Part shown: positions 16,629 to 25,338 of the stretch, piece by piece
How the letters are laid out: each line of letters begins with the position of its first letter
Numbering within the stretch: position 1 is the first letter of the stretch
Source: Streptosporangium amethystogenes
Lineage (GTDB): Bacteria; Actinomycetota; Actinomycetes; Streptosporangiales; Streptosporangiaceae
Reading direction: 5' to 3'
Length of the DNA: 64,000 nt
Assembly (NCBI RefSeq): GCF_000721075.1
Contig: NZ_JOEQ01000005.1
Span: 496,001-560,000 of the forward strand
The notes under the pieces: model-generated
Seen by the model: only the letters and a program-made list of their open reading frames with translations
Databases searched by the model: none
Told to the model about the DNA's origin: nothing
Made by a program: the position numbers and the translations under genes

Positions 16629-18160
16629 CAGCCCCGGACACGTGCTACATCGGTGTCGACATCGGCCTGACGGCCTCGAAGGTCGCGGCCTTCGACACCG
16701 AGGGGCGGGAACTCGGCGTCGTGCACGCCCGCACCCCCCGCACCAGCGTGACCGCGCACCGCCACGACGTCGACATGCCCGGGCTGGCCGACACGGTCAT
16801 GTCGCTGCTCGGCGAGCTCACCGGGAAGCTGGCCGCCGACGGATACACCCCGGCGGGCATCGGGGTGGCGGCCCATGGTAACGGACTGTATCCGGTCGAC
16901 GCCGCTCTGAGGCCGGTCGGACCGGCCATCGCGTCGTCGGACAGCCGGGCCCAGCGGATCGTGGACGCGATCCCGGAGCGGGAGGCCAGGCGGCTGGCCA
17001 GGGAGACCGGCTCCATCCCGTGGGCCGCGCAGCCCGCCGTGCTGTTGCGCTGGCTGCACGACGTCGAGCCGGAGAGCTACCAGGCCACCCGGTGGGCACT
17101 GTCCTGCAAGGACTGGGTCACCGCGCAGCTCACCGGCGTGCCGAGCGCCGACTACAGCGACGCCAGCGCCTTCGGCATGGTGGCCCTCGACACCCGCGCC
17201 TACACCCCGACGGCGCTGGAGCTGGTGGGGCTGCCGGCGAGCGACCTCGACCGGTTCCCCCCGCTGCGCCAGTCCAGTGACGTGGTCGCCGGGCTGAGCG
17301 CCCAGGCCGCGGCGCGTACCGGACTCCCCGAGGGACTGCCGGTGATCGCCGGTTGCATGGACTGTGTGGCGGCGACGCTCGGCGCCGGGGGGCGCGGCCT
17401 CGGAGACGTGACGATCATCGTCGGGACGTGGGCCATCAACGGGGCCGTGGTGCCCGCCCGCACCCCGGCCCCCGAGGTCACCTTGAGCGCGCTGATGCCC
17501 GACCCGGCCACGATGCTGGCCATGGAGGTCGCGCCGACCTCGGCCGCCAACCTCGAATGGCTGGCGTGCGCGTCGGCGCCGCACGACCAGGTCGGCGGCC
17601 TGCTCGCGGCGGACCTGCTCAGGGAGGCGGCCATGGTGCCACCGGGCGCGGAGGGCCTGCTGTTCCTGCCCTTCGTCAACGGAGCCCCCGAACACCCCGC
17701 GGCGTCGGGGACGTTCCTCGGCATCTCCGGGGTGCACCGCCGCGGGCATCTCACCCGCGCGGTCATCGAGGGGGTCGCCCAGTATCACCGGGTCCAGCTC
17801 GACCGGGTCCTGGCCAGCGGAGCCGACATCGGGGACCGGCCGTGGCGGCTGGCCGGTGGCGGCGCCCGATCCGAGGTCTGGGCGCAGATCTTCGCCGATG
17901 TGCTGGGGCGGCCGGTCCGCCGTCAGCTCACCAGCGAGCTGGGAGCACGCGGCGTCGCGTCGCTGCTGCCCGCGGCGCTCGGCCACGATCTCCAGCCGTG
18001 GTCGGTCAGTGACGAGGACGACCTGTGCGTGTTTCCGGGCCCGCAGCGGGAGGCGTATCTGCGGCACTCGGAGGTCTTCGACCGGACGCTGGCCGGCATG
18101 TCGTCCGTCTGGTCGGAGGTCGATCGGTACCGTACGGCCGGTCCCGTCGACGCCGGGTAG
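16625..18160 (+). CDS. FGGY-family polyol/ketose kinase (LyxK/EryA-like)
   Basis: A 511-residue carbohydrate kinase. The GTG at 16625 overlaps the dehydrogenase stop (GTGA) behind AGGAGG. The N-terminal ATPase fold begins G-V-D-I-G-L-T-A-S-K. Blocks G-V-A-A-H-G-N-G-L, S-S-D-S-R-A, G-T-W-A-I-N, P-T-S-A-A-N-L-E-W and G-G-G-A-R-S (adenine site) fit the L-xylulose/erythritol kinase branch better than glycerol or xylulose kinases. It would phosphorylate the imported polyol or ketose before oxidation and cleavage by the two upstream enzymes. It is the last gene of the operon and faces cebR convergently across a hairpin. Confidence 0.88.
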   Translation: MTAPDTCYIGVDIGLTASKVAAFDTEGRELGVVHARTPRTSVTAHRHDVDMPGLADTVMSLLGELTGKLAADGYTPAGIGVAAHGNGLYPVDAALRPVGPAIASSDSRAQRIVDAIPEREARRLARETGSIPWAAQPAVLLRWLHDVEPESYQATRWALSCKDWVTAQLTGVPSADYSDASAFGMVALDTRAYTPTALELVGLPASDLDRFPPLRQSSDVVAGLSAQAAARTGLPEGLPVIAGCMDCVAATLGAGGRGLGDVTIIVGTWAINGAVVPARTPAPEVTLSALMPDPATMLAMEVAPTSAANLEWLACASAPHDQVGGLLAADLLREAAMVPPGAEGLLFLPFVNGAPEHPAASGTFLGISGVHRRGHLTRAVIEGVAQYHRVQLDRVLASGADIGDRPWRLAGGGARSEVWAQIFADVLGRPVRRQLTSELGARGVASLLPAALGHDLQPWSVSDEDDLCVFPGPQREAYLRHSEVFDRTLAGMSSVWSEVDRYRTAGPVDAG

Positions 18161-18263
18161 GCCCGGGAGGGCGGCCGGTTCACGGCCGGCGCCGGGAACC
18201 TGTCCGGGGCGCGGGCGCCGGGCCGTGACCAGGTCAAAGTGAGGTACGGAGCCGTCCGGACGC

Positions 18264-18295
18264 GGGCGGGGCGGTGGAACCCCACGGCCCCGCCC
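18264..18295. terminator. bidirectional terminator between kinase and cebR
   Basis: A 9-bp stem GGGCGGGGC/GCCCCGCCC is extended inside by GTGG/CCAC. It sits between convergent genes, so it can serve both. Confidence 0.65.
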
Positions 18296-18368
18296 TCGTC
18301 GTCGTGGTACCGGTTGAGGCTCGGCTCCGTCCCGCCCGGTTCGCCGAAGGCCACTGGAAGAGGCCGCC

Positions 18369-19376
18369 TCAGGCGGAGGATCGCTCGACCAGGTGGGTGT
18401 CGAGTATCACCACCGGCTGCTCCAGGTGCTCGCCGTTGATGCGGGAGACGAGGAGGTGGGCCATCTGCCGGCCCATCGACTCGGTGGGCTGGTGCACGCT
18501 GGTCAGGGCGGGGGAGGAGTGCGCCCCGGCGGGCGAGTCGTCGAAGCCGATCACCGCGACGTCGCCGGGGATGCTCTTGCCCTCCTCGCGCAGCACCCGC
18601 ATCGCGCCCAGTGCCATCGGGTCCGAGGCGGTGAAGACGGCGTCCAGGTCGGGGTTCTCGGCGAGCAGCTTGCGCATTTCGGCCATGCCGCTCTCCTCGC
18701 TGAAGTCGCCGTACGCCACGATCTCGCTCAGGCCGGTCGCGAGCAGCGCGTCGCGGTAGCCCGCGAGCCGGTCCACGCCCACGCCCATGTCCTGCGTTCC
18801 CGCGATGGTGGCGATCCGGCGACGACCTCTGCCCAGCAGGTACTTGACCGCCTGTCTGGCTCCGGCCCGGTTGTCCACGTCGACGTAGCTGTAGGGGGTG
18901 AGGCCGACAGGGCGGCCTCCGATGACCGTCGGCACGCCCATCGCCTCCAGCCTTCCCGGTAGCGGGTCGGCACCGTGCAGGGAGATCAGCAGCACCCCGT
19001 CGACGTGCTGTCCCGTCAGATAGTGCTCCAGCCGCTCGTGCTCCTGCTTCGACTGGGCCATCGCGAGGATCAGCTGCAGCCCGGTCTCGGACAGTGCGGA
19101 ACCGATGCCGCGGATGGTTCCCGCGAAGTACGGTTCGTCGAAGACCCGCAGCTCGGATTCCGAGACGACCAGCGCCACGGTGTCCGTGCGCCTGGTGACC
19201 AGCGCGCGCGCAGCCCGGTTGGGCACGTAGCCCAGCTCCTGGATCGCCTGCAGCACGGCGTCACGGGCCTTCTCGCTCACCTTCGGTGAACCGTTGATGA
19301 CCCGTGACACCGTGCCTCGGCCGACTCCGGCCAGGGCCGCGACCGCCTCAAGCGTCGGACGACGGTCGCCGTTCAT
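18369..19376 (-). CDS. cebR: LacI-family cellobiose repressor
   Basis: A 335-residue LacI/GalR regulator with ATG at 19376. The helix-turn-helix is residues 8-27 (T-L-E-A-V-A-A-L-A-G-V, then T-V-S-R-V-I-N), followed by the hinge helix P-N-R-A-A-R-A-L and a sugar-binding core ending P-T-E-S-M-G-R. It is 34 bp after bglC on the same strand, at the end of a cebEFG-bglC unit. Both sites expected for CebR, TGGGAGCGCTCCCA, stand upstream of cebE. In streptomycetes cebR usually lies upstream of cebE, so this tail-end position places the repressor under its own target promoter. Assignment as CebR rests on context plus the operator. Confidence 0.88.
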   Translation of the reverse strand: MNGDRRPTLEAVAALAGVGRGTVSRVINGSPKVSEKARDAVLQAIQELGYVPNRAARALVTRRTDTVALVVSESELRVFDEPYFAGTIRGIGSALSETGLQLILAMAQSKQEHERLEHYLTGQHVDGVLLISLHGADPLPGRLEAMGVPTVIGGRPVGLTPYSYVDVDNRAGARQAVKYLLGRGRRRIATIAGTQDMGVGVDRLAGYRDALLATGLSEIVAYGDFSEESGMAEMRKLLAENPDLDAVFTASDPMALGAMRVLREEGKSIPGDVAVIGFDDSPAGAHSSPALTSVHQPTESMGRQMAHLLVSRINGEHLEQPVVILDTHLVERSSA

Positions 19377-19410
19377 GTGTTTCAGCCCCCCGTGGTGAAT
19401 TCGCCGGCCC

Positions 19411-20835
19411 CTATTCTGTCGGACCGTTCAGGCCTCCGCGCCTGATGGTCCCGGCATACCAGAGAGCGCTCTCCTTGGGAACTCTAGTTTGCGTCTCATA
19501 GTCCACGTGCACCAGTCCGAACCGCTTTCCGTATCCCCACGCCCATTCGAAGTTGTCCATCAGGGACCAGGCGAAGTAGCCCTCCAGCGGGATCCCCGCC
19601 TCGATCGCGGTGTGGCAGGTGCGCAGGTGGGCGTCGATGTAGTCCACCCGGTCACGGTCGTGAACGACGCCGTCGGGTCCCACGACGTCGTCGAAGGCCG
19701 CGCCGTTCTCCGAGATGACCAGCGGGACGCGCGGGTACTCGTCGGCCAGCCGCCGCAGGATCTCCAGCAGCCCCGAGTCGTCGATCTCCCAGCCCATGGC
19801 CGTCACGGGACGTCCGCCCTCGACGAACGAGACGTGCTCGCTGCCGACCCAGGGTGAGCCGGTGTCGGTGGGCGCCGCCGCGGCCGACGCCGCGCCGCCG
19901 GGGGTGCCGGAGACGGTGAAGCGGCTGTAGTAGTTGATCAGCAGCTTGTCCAGCGGCGTTGAGATGATCTCCATGTCCCCGTCCTGGACGAGCCCGGCCG
20001 GCCGGCCGAGGTCCTCCAGCACGTCGGCCGGGTACTCACCCTTGAGCAGGGCGTCCAGGAAGAAGCGGTTCTGCAGCCCGTCGATGCGGCGGACGGCGTC
20101 CTGGTCGGCCTCCGAGGCGGTCTGCGGCGTGATCGCGTACAGGTTGACGCAGCCGCCGATGACCGTCTCCGGGCGCTGGGCCCGCATCGCCTGCGCGGCC
20201 AGGCCGTGCGCGAGCAGCAGGTGGTGGGCGGCGTACACCGCCTTGTCGGGCTCGCGCCGCCCGGGGGCGTGCTCACCCGAGGCGTACCCGAGGAACGCCG
20301 AGCACCAGGGCTCGTTGACGGTGCTCCAGTTGCGGACCCGGTCGCCCAGCGCGTCGTGCACGGCCGCCGCGTAGTCGGCGAAGCGCTTCGACGTGTCCCG
20401 TGACGGCCAGCCGCCCGCGTCTTCCAGGGGCTGGGGCAGGTCCCAGTGATAGAGCGTCACCCACGGGTCGACGCCCCGGGAGAGAAGCTCGTCGACCAGG
20501 CGGCTGTAGAAGTCGACGCCCTTGAGGTTGACGGGGCCGTGCCCCTCGGGCTGGATCCGGGGCCAGGAGATGGAGAACCGGTACGCGCCGAGGCCGAGTT
20601 CGGCCATCAGCCGCACGTCGTCCCGGTAGCGGTTGTAGTGGTCGATGGCGATGTCGGCGTGCTCGCCGTTCACCACCCGGCCCGGCTGCTTGACGAAGGT
20701 GTCCCAGATGGAGATGCCGCGGCCATCCTCCGAGACGGCGCCTTCGATCTGGTAGGCGGAGGTGGCCGCGCCCCAGACGAAACCTGTCGGGAACACCAGA
20801 TCCGGGGTCTGAATCCGCGTCTCTTGCGTGGTCAC
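19411..20835 (-). CDS. bglC: GH1 beta-glucosidase
   Basis: A 474-residue cytoplasmic family 1 glycoside hydrolase without a signal peptide. The acid/base motif T-V-N-E-P has its Glu at residue 175, and the nucleophile motif I-S-E-N-G has its Glu at 376. The N-terminal F-x-W-G-A-A-T-S-A-Y-Q-I-E-G signature is also present. It would hydrolyse cellobiose or short cellodextrins to glucose after uptake by the adjacent CUT1 importer. The GTG at 20835 overlaps the permease stop (GTGA). Expression should be released from CebR by cellobiose. Confidence 0.95.
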   Translation of the reverse strand: MTTQETRIQTPDLVFPTGFVWGAATSAYQIEGAVSEDGRGISIWDTFVKQPGRVVNGEHADIAIDHYNRYRDDVRLMAELGLGAYRFSISWPRIQPEGHGPVNLKGVDFYSRLVDELLSRGVDPWVTLYHWDLPQPLEDAGGWPSRDTSKRFADYAAAVHDALGDRVRNWSTVNEPWCSAFLGYASGEHAPGRREPDKAVYAAHHLLLAHGLAAQAMRAQRPETVIGGCVNLYAITPQTASEADQDAVRRIDGLQNRFFLDALLKGEYPADVLEDLGRPAGLVQDGDMEIISTPLDKLLINYYSRFTVSGTPGGAASAAAAPTDTGSPWVGSEHVSFVEGGRPVTAMGWEIDDSGLLEILRRLADEYPRVPLVISENGAAFDDVVGPDGVVHDRDRVDYIDAHLRTCHTAIEAGIPLEGYFAWSLMDNFEWAWGYGKRFGLVHVDYETQTRVPKESALWYAGTIRRGGLNGPTE

Positions 20836-21731
20836 GCTTTAACCGCACCTTCCATGAGTCCGCCGACGATCTGACGGCCGAACGCGATGAAAACGATGAA
20901 CAGGGGGAGGACCGATGCCGCGGTACCGGTGAACAGCATCACGTAGTCGGTGCCGTGGGCCTGGTTGAGCGCCGCGATCGACGTCTGGACTACCGGGTTG
21001 TCCGGGTTCAGCACGATCAACGGCCACATGAACTCGTTCCAGGTCTGCATGAAGACCAGCAGTGCCAGCACGGCCATTCCCGGCCGTAGCGCCGGCAGGA
21101 TGACGTTCGCGTAGATGCGCATGGTGGAGGCGCCGTCGACGCGGGCCGCCTCGACCAGTTCGTCCGGCACCGCCTGGGTGGCGTACTGGGTCATCATGAA
21201 GACCCCGAAGCCGTTGACCAGGAAGGGCAGGATCACCGCCTTCAGCTGGCCGGTCCAGCCGAGCGTGACCATGAGCTCGTACAGCGGCACGACGCCCATC
21301 TGCTGGAGCGGGACCATCATCGTCACCAGGATCAGGCCCAGCAGGATCTTGCCGCCCCGGAAGCGCAGCTTGGCGAAGGCGAAGCCGGCCAGGGTGGAGA
21401 TGAGCACCACGGAGAGGGTCACGGTGACCGAGACGATGGCCGAGTTCACCAGACCGGTCATGAAGTAGGCGTCCTCGGTGGACAGCAGCCGTGAGATGTT
21501 CTCGCCGAGGTGGCCGCCGGGGAGCAGCGGCGGAGGTACGTCGATGGCCTCCTCGTTGGTCCGGGTGGCCATGATGAACATGTAGTAGATGGGGAACGCC
21601 GACAGCACGAGCGCGAAGGCCAGGACGACCTTCGTCAGCGGGCCGGCGTCCCAGATGCGGTTGCGCGCGGCCGACTGGCCGGAAGGTCGTCGTGAATGCG
21701 CCGGGGGCCGCCTGGACTGGATGGCCGTCAC
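20832..21731 (-). CDS. cebG: cellobiose ABC transporter permease
   Basis: A 299-residue CUT1 inner-membrane permease of the MalG type. The GTG at 21731 was chosen because it overlaps the upstream permease stop (GTGA). It has six hydrophobic helices and the EAA loop E-A-A-R-V-D-G-A-S (about residue 190), which docks the ATPase. It pairs with cebF. No ATPase gene is present in the unit, as in streptomycete ceb operons that share MsiK. Confidence 0.93.
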   Translation of the reverse strand: MTAIQSRRPPAHSRRPSGQSAARNRIWDAGPLTKVVLAFALVLSAFPIYYMFIMATRTNEEAIDVPPPLLPGGHLGENISRLLSTEDAYFMTGLVNSAIVSVTVTLSVVLISTLAGFAFAKLRFRGGKILLGLILVTMMVPLQQMGVVPLYELMVTLGWTGQLKAVILPFLVNGFGVFMMTQYATQAVPDELVEAARVDGASTMRIYANVILPALRPGMAVLALLVFMQTWNEFMWPLIVLNPDNPVVQTSIAALNQAHGTDYVMLFTGTAASVLPLFIVFIAFGRQIVGGLMEGAVKA

Positions 21732-22705
21732 TTGGAACCCCCGATACGGCGGGTGAAGGAGTAGTTGATGAGCGTCCCGACCAGGATCAGCGCGAACAGC
21801 ATCCACGCGGCGGCCGAGGCGTAGCCGAAGTCGAAGTCGCGGAACGCCTCCTTGACGATGAACATGGCCACGGTCTGGTACTGGCCGGTGGCACCGCCGC
21901 TCATCGTCGGGTTGCCGTCGAACATGACCGGCTCGGTGAACAGTGTCAGGCCGCCGATGGTGGAGATGAACACGATGAAGATGAGCGTCGGGCGCAGCAT
22001 CGGGATGGTGATCTGCCAGAACTGCCGCCTGGCAGTGGCGCCGTCGATGGAGGCGGCCTCGTAGAGATCCTTGGGGATGGTCTGCATGGCGGCCAGCAGG
22101 ATGATCGCGTTGTAGCCGGTCCAGCGCCAGTCGATCATGGTGGAGATCGCGATCCACGCGGACCACTTCTCGTTCTGCCAGTTGATCGCGTCGGTTCCGA
22201 AGAGGCCCAGGAACCAGTTGATCATGCCGTAGTCACGCCCGTACAGCTGGGTGAAGACGACGGCGACGGCGACGACGGAGGTGATCAGCGGCAGCAGCAC
22301 GCCGAGGCGGAAGAAGAGCCGTCCCCGGATGCGCTTGTTGAGCGCGTTGGCCAGCACGAGGGCGAGGACGAGCTGCGGGATCGTCGACATGACGAACATG
22401 CCGAGAGTGTTGATCACCGCGTTCCAGAAGGCCTCGTCGGTGATCAGCTCGATGTAGTTCTCGATGCCGACGAAGGACTTGTCCCCGGCGAGCTCCCAGT
22501 CGTGCAGCGAGACCCAGAGGGTGTAGCCGAGCGGGAAGATGCCGAAGATCGCGAAGAGCAGGAAGTACGGGGAGACGAGGAAGTAGGGGGTCGCCCGGAG
22601 GTCGAACCGGGCCCATCCACCGCCTCGCTGCGGTCCGCGCGCCGCCGCCGACCGGCGGGGGCCGGGCTGTGGAGGGGCGGCCGGGGAGTCGACGTGCAGT
22701 GTCAT
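21728..22705 (-). CDS. cebF: cellobiose ABC transporter permease
   Basis: A 325-residue CUT1 permease of the MalF type, with ATG at 22705 and AAAGG 8 bases upstream. A Pro/Arg-rich cytoplasmic tail (1 to about 37) precedes six hydrophobic helices. The EAA loop reads Y-E-A-A-S-I-D-G-A. It lies between cebE and cebG and overlaps the latter, so the subunits are translationally linked. Confidence 0.93.
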   Translation of the reverse strand: MTLHVDSPAAPPQPGPRRSAAARGPQRGGGWARFDLRATPYFLVSPYFLLFAIFGIFPLGYTLWVSLHDWELAGDKSFVGIENYIELITDEAFWNAVINTLGMFVMSTIPQLVLALVLANALNKRIRGRLFFRLGVLLPLITSVVAVAVVFTQLYGRDYGMINWFLGLFGTDAINWQNEKWSAWIAISTMIDWRWTGYNAIILLAAMQTIPKDLYEAASIDGATARRQFWQITIPMLRPTLIFIVFISTIGGLTLFTEPVMFDGNPTMSGGATGQYQTVAMFIVKEAFRDFDFGYASAAAWMLFALILVGTLINYSFTRRIGGSK

Positions 22706-22787
22706 CAACGGAGCCTTTCAGCGGGGGCAGGCGACCGGCCCGGCGGCGGGATCACCGCCGCCGGGCCGGTGCGGGTCGGTACGGGGA

Positions 22788-24140
22788 TCAGCCCGCTGCC
22801 TTGACGCCGGCCTCGACGAACTTGGTCCAGGCCTGGTCGTAGGGGACCGAACCCTGGTCCATGCCCTCGAGGACCTTCTCCACCGCGGTCTTGACCTGGG
22901 CGTGCTTCTCGCCGAGGAAGACGGGAAGCAGGTCCTTGACCGACGCGCCGAAGATCTGGCCGGTCGGCGCGTCGTTGAAGAACGGGTTCTTCAGGTCGGC
23001 GACGGCCGGGTCCTGCTGCGCCGGGATGGAGCTCGGGAAGGCCGCTGCCTCCTGGAAGGCCATGACGTGGCCCTCCTTGCCGGTGAGGTAGTTCAGGACC
23101 TCGGCGGCCTCCTTGGGGTGCTTGCTCTGCTTGGGAACCGCGAGGTAGGAACCGCCCCAGTTGCCCGCACCGCCGGGCACGGACGCGACGTCCCACTTGC
23201 CCTTGTTGTCGTCACCGGCCGCGCCGGAGACCACACCGAGCATCCAGGCCGGGCAGCCCATGGTCGCGAAGCCGCCCTTCTTGATCGCGGCGTTCCACGG
23301 CGGGGTGAAGGAGGCGAGCTTGGCGGTCAGGCCCGCCTCGCTGAAGTCCTTCACCGTGTCGAAGGAGGTCTTGATGGCGGGGTTGCTCTCGAGGACGAGC
23401 TGGTTGCTCTTGTCGAAGTAGGCGACGTTGCCGTTCTTCGGCGCCTCCTGCGACAGGATCACGTTGTAGAGCGTGTTCGGGCCGTCGAGGAACTTGGGGT
23501 CGCTCTTGCCGGGGTTGGCGGCCTTGAACTTCTCGCCGATGGCCTTGAAGGCGTTCCAGTCCGGCCAGAGCTTGCCGACCTCGTCGCGCTCGGTGGGCAG
23601 GCCCGCCTTCTCGAACAGGTCCTTGCGGTAGCACATGGTCATGCCGCCGATGTCGGTGCCGAGCGCGAAGAGCTTGTTGTCGGCGTTGATGCCGTTGTCC
23701 CACTTGGCCGCGGGGAAGTCGGCCTTGCGGCTCTCCAGCCCGTACTCGGCCAGGTCGGTGAAGAACTGCGGGCGGGCCTTCATGAGGCCCATCGCGCCCT
23801 CGTCCAGGGCGATGATGTCGGCCGCGCCGCTGCCGGCCTGCAGGCGCTGGAGCAGCTGCGGGAGGTAGACGTCCTCGAACCGGTCGGTCAGGTTCTGGTA
23901 CTTGACCTGGATGTTCGGGTGTGCCGCATTCCAGGTCTCCACGGCCTTGTCGTAGCCGAAGTTCTCGCCGCCGCCGAAGGTGTGCACGGTGATTGTCACC
24001 GGCTCGGCTGCGGCGGAGGCACCGCCGTCGCCCGCGGCGGGTTTGGCGGGCTCGCTGGAACCGCACGAGGTGATGGCCAGGGCGGTGGCCGCCATGACCG
24101 CTACGGCGGCGAGCTTGCCGTGCCGCTTGTCGTTCAACAT
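22788..24140 (-). CDS. cebE: cellobiose/cellodextrin-binding lipoprotein
   Basis: A 450-residue family 1 extracellular solute-binding protein with ATG at 24140. The signal peptide ends I-T-S-C, with the lipidated Cys near residue 26. A Gly/Ala-rich tether (about 30-45) is followed by the bilobed maltose-binding-protein fold. The ligand assignment is inferred from the GH1 enzyme and CebR boxes in the same unit. It is the promoter-proximal gene of cebEFG-bglC-cebR. Confidence 0.92.
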   Translation of the reverse strand: MLNDKRHGKLAAVAVMAATALAITSCGSSEPAKPAAGDGGASAAAEPVTITVHTFGGGENFGYDKAVETWNAAHPNIQVKYQNLTDRFEDVYLPQLLQRLQAGSGAADIIALDEGAMGLMKARPQFFTDLAEYGLESRKADFPAAKWDNGINADNKLFALGTDIGGMTMCYRKDLFEKAGLPTERDEVGKLWPDWNAFKAIGEKFKAANPGKSDPKFLDGPNTLYNVILSQEAPKNGNVAYFDKSNQLVLESNPAIKTSFDTVKDFSEAGLTAKLASFTPPWNAAIKKGGFATMGCPAWMLGVVSGAAGDDNKGKWDVASVPGGAGNWGGSYLAVPKQSKHPKEAAEVLNYLTGKEGHVMAFQEAAAFPSSIPAQQDPAVADLKNPFFNDAPTGQIFGASVKDLLPVFLGEKHAQVKTAVEKVLEGMDQGSVPYDQAWTKFVEAGVKAAG

Positions 24141-24244
24141 TTCCGGACCCCTCTCAGGTGGTCGCCCGAATCATTGGGAGGTGACACCGGGGGCCGGTCC
24201 CCGACAAACACGGCCTCGCGGTGCGGTAGTTCCTCAATGTGCTT

Positions 24245-24258
24245 TGGGAGCGCTCCCA
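24245..24258. promoter_or_regulatory. CebR box 1
   Basis: TGGGAGCGCTCCCA is a perfect 14-bp palindrome, identical to the CebR operator known from streptomycetes. It lies 105 bp upstream of the cebE start. Confidence 0.9.
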
Positions 24259-24375
24259 CGAAGAGTGGACGATGGGCAACCAGGACGTCAATATGCCGAA
24301 ACTCAACCGTTACATCTGGCTGGTTTGCGGGGGACTAAGAGCTTGAAATGGTGATATACCTCTCATGAGGGTATT

Positions 24376-24389
24376 TGGGAGCGCTCCCA
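24376..24389. promoter_or_regulatory. CebR box 2
   Basis: A second perfect TGGGAGCGCTCCCA, 131 bp from the first. Paired boxes this far apart would allow repression by DNA looping or control of a second start site. Confidence 0.88.
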
Positions 24390-24440
24390 TCCCATGGACA
24401 TACAGTCGGGGCATTAGTGCCCGTGTCCGGCGGGACGCGG

Positions 24441-24553
24441 TCGGGGGCGCCGCTCGACCGAGCGGCGCCCCCGACGGCGTCCGAGCCGTCCGGCGGTCAC
24501 CGGGGGTGCCGCCGGACGGCGCACACCGCCTGGACGGGCAGGTCCAGGCGGTG
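24441..24553 (-). terminator. three tandem hairpins after the CHAP gene
   Basis: There are three separate perfect stems: 24441-24474 (14-16 bp, TCGGGGGCGCCGCTCG arm), 24488-24517 (9 bp, GTCCGGCGG arm) and 24524-24553 (12 bp, CACCGCCTGGAC arm). They follow the CHAP stop at 24598 on the minus strand and stand between it and the ceb promoter. None has a T-run. Together they should block read-through into cebE. Confidence 0.7.
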
Positions 24554-24597
24554 CGGCGTGGCCGCGTCACCGGGGGATGGCGCGGGCGAGGGGTGGA

Positions 24598-25308
24598 TCA
24601 GTCGGCGTAGACCGGGTAGCCGTAGCCCACGACCTGCGAGGTGGGCCGGACGCGCTGCTCGACGTTGCCGTTGCCGGTGTTACCCTCGATCGTGGTGATC
24701 GTGCCGTCTCCGTTGTCCTTCTTCACGAAGCCGACGTGGTCGATGCCGTCGAGGTCCTTGCTGCCGGCCCAGTCGAAGTAGACGATGGCGCCGGGAGTGG
24801 GGGTGGTGCCCCAGTGCTGGTTGTTCTTGAACCACTTGGCGTGGGTGACGGTGTAGGCGTCCCAGCCCATCGTGGGCCGGATGCCGGCCATCTCGCCGAC
24901 CCAGGAGACGAACATCGCGCACCAGGGGGCGTTGGCGTAGTCCTGGACGCTGCCGCCGTCACGGGCGACGGTCTCCTGGGCGCGCGGGGTGGACATGTAC
25001 CACGAGTGGAACTTGGTCCCGCCGCCCTGGGAGTTCTCGCGGACGCCGATCTGCTTGGAGGCGAGGTCCAGGACCTGCGCGGCGGAGACCTTGGGCAGCC
25101 TCTCGGCCGCGATCTCGAGCGGGGTGCTCGCGGGCCTGTTCTGCGAGACCGTGGAGACCTTCGCGTCGGCGGGCGGGTTCAGGGCGGTGTGGCTGTCGGC
25201 CAGGGCCGCGGAGCCCACGGAGCCGGTCGCCAGGACGACGCAGGCGCCCAGGAGGGCGCTCGCCACGCGGGGGGCGCTGAGGGCGGGGGTGAGGCGGTGC
25301 TTGGTCAT
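24598..25308 (-). CDS. secreted CHAP-domain peptidoglycan hydrolase
   Basis: A 236-residue exported protein. I chose the ATG at 25308, behind AAGGAG; the upstream ATG at 25338 lies at the 3' end of the riboswitch and is unlikely. The signal peptide spans about residues 1-38. The CHAP domain (about 80-230) shows the catalytic Cys in A-P-W-C-A-M-F at residue 130, the His in D-H-V-G-F, and a third polar position in I-E-G-N. It should cleave peptide cross-bridges or the amide bond of peptidoglycan during growth, germination or resuscitation. A c-di-AMP leader controls it, as for many actinobacterial wall hydrolases. It is a single-gene unit. Confidence 0.88.
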   Translation of the reverse strand: MTKHRLTPALSAPRVASALLGACVVLATGSVGSAALADSHTALNPPADAKVSTVSQNRPASTPLEIAAERLPKVSAAQVLDLASKQIGVRENSQGGGTKFHSWYMSTPRAQETVARDGGSVQDYANAPWCAMFVSWVGEMAGIRPTMGWDAYTVTHAKWFKNNQHWGTTPTPGAIVYFDWAGSKDLDGIDHVGFVKKDNGDGTITTIEGNTGNGNVEQRVRPTSQVVGYGYPVYAD

Positions 25309-25338
25309 ACCGGGGTCGACTCCTTGCTTCGCTTCCAT

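Larger units (their letters stand above)
24141..24597. other. 457-bp region: ceb promoter, CebR boxes and hairpin array
   Basis: The half near cebE holds two CebR boxes (24245-24258 and 24376-24389), with AT-richer sequence between them where the cebE promoter must lie. I could not fix -35/-10 boxes with confidence. The other half (24441-24553) holds three consecutive perfect hairpins behind the CHAP gene. No coding sequence is supported. Confidence 0.7.

Noticed and set aside
14958..18160. Simple glycerol use (glpD plus glpK)
   Set aside because: The kinase's conserved blocks fit the L-xylulose/erythritol kinase branch, not GlpK. There is no glycerol facilitator, and a CUT2 importer and aldolase would be unnecessary for glycerol.
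19462..19473. GAGAGCGCTCTC as a third CebR box
   Set aside because: It lies inside the bglC coding sequence, encodes normal residues, and lacks the TGGG/CCCA outer bases of the two real boxes.
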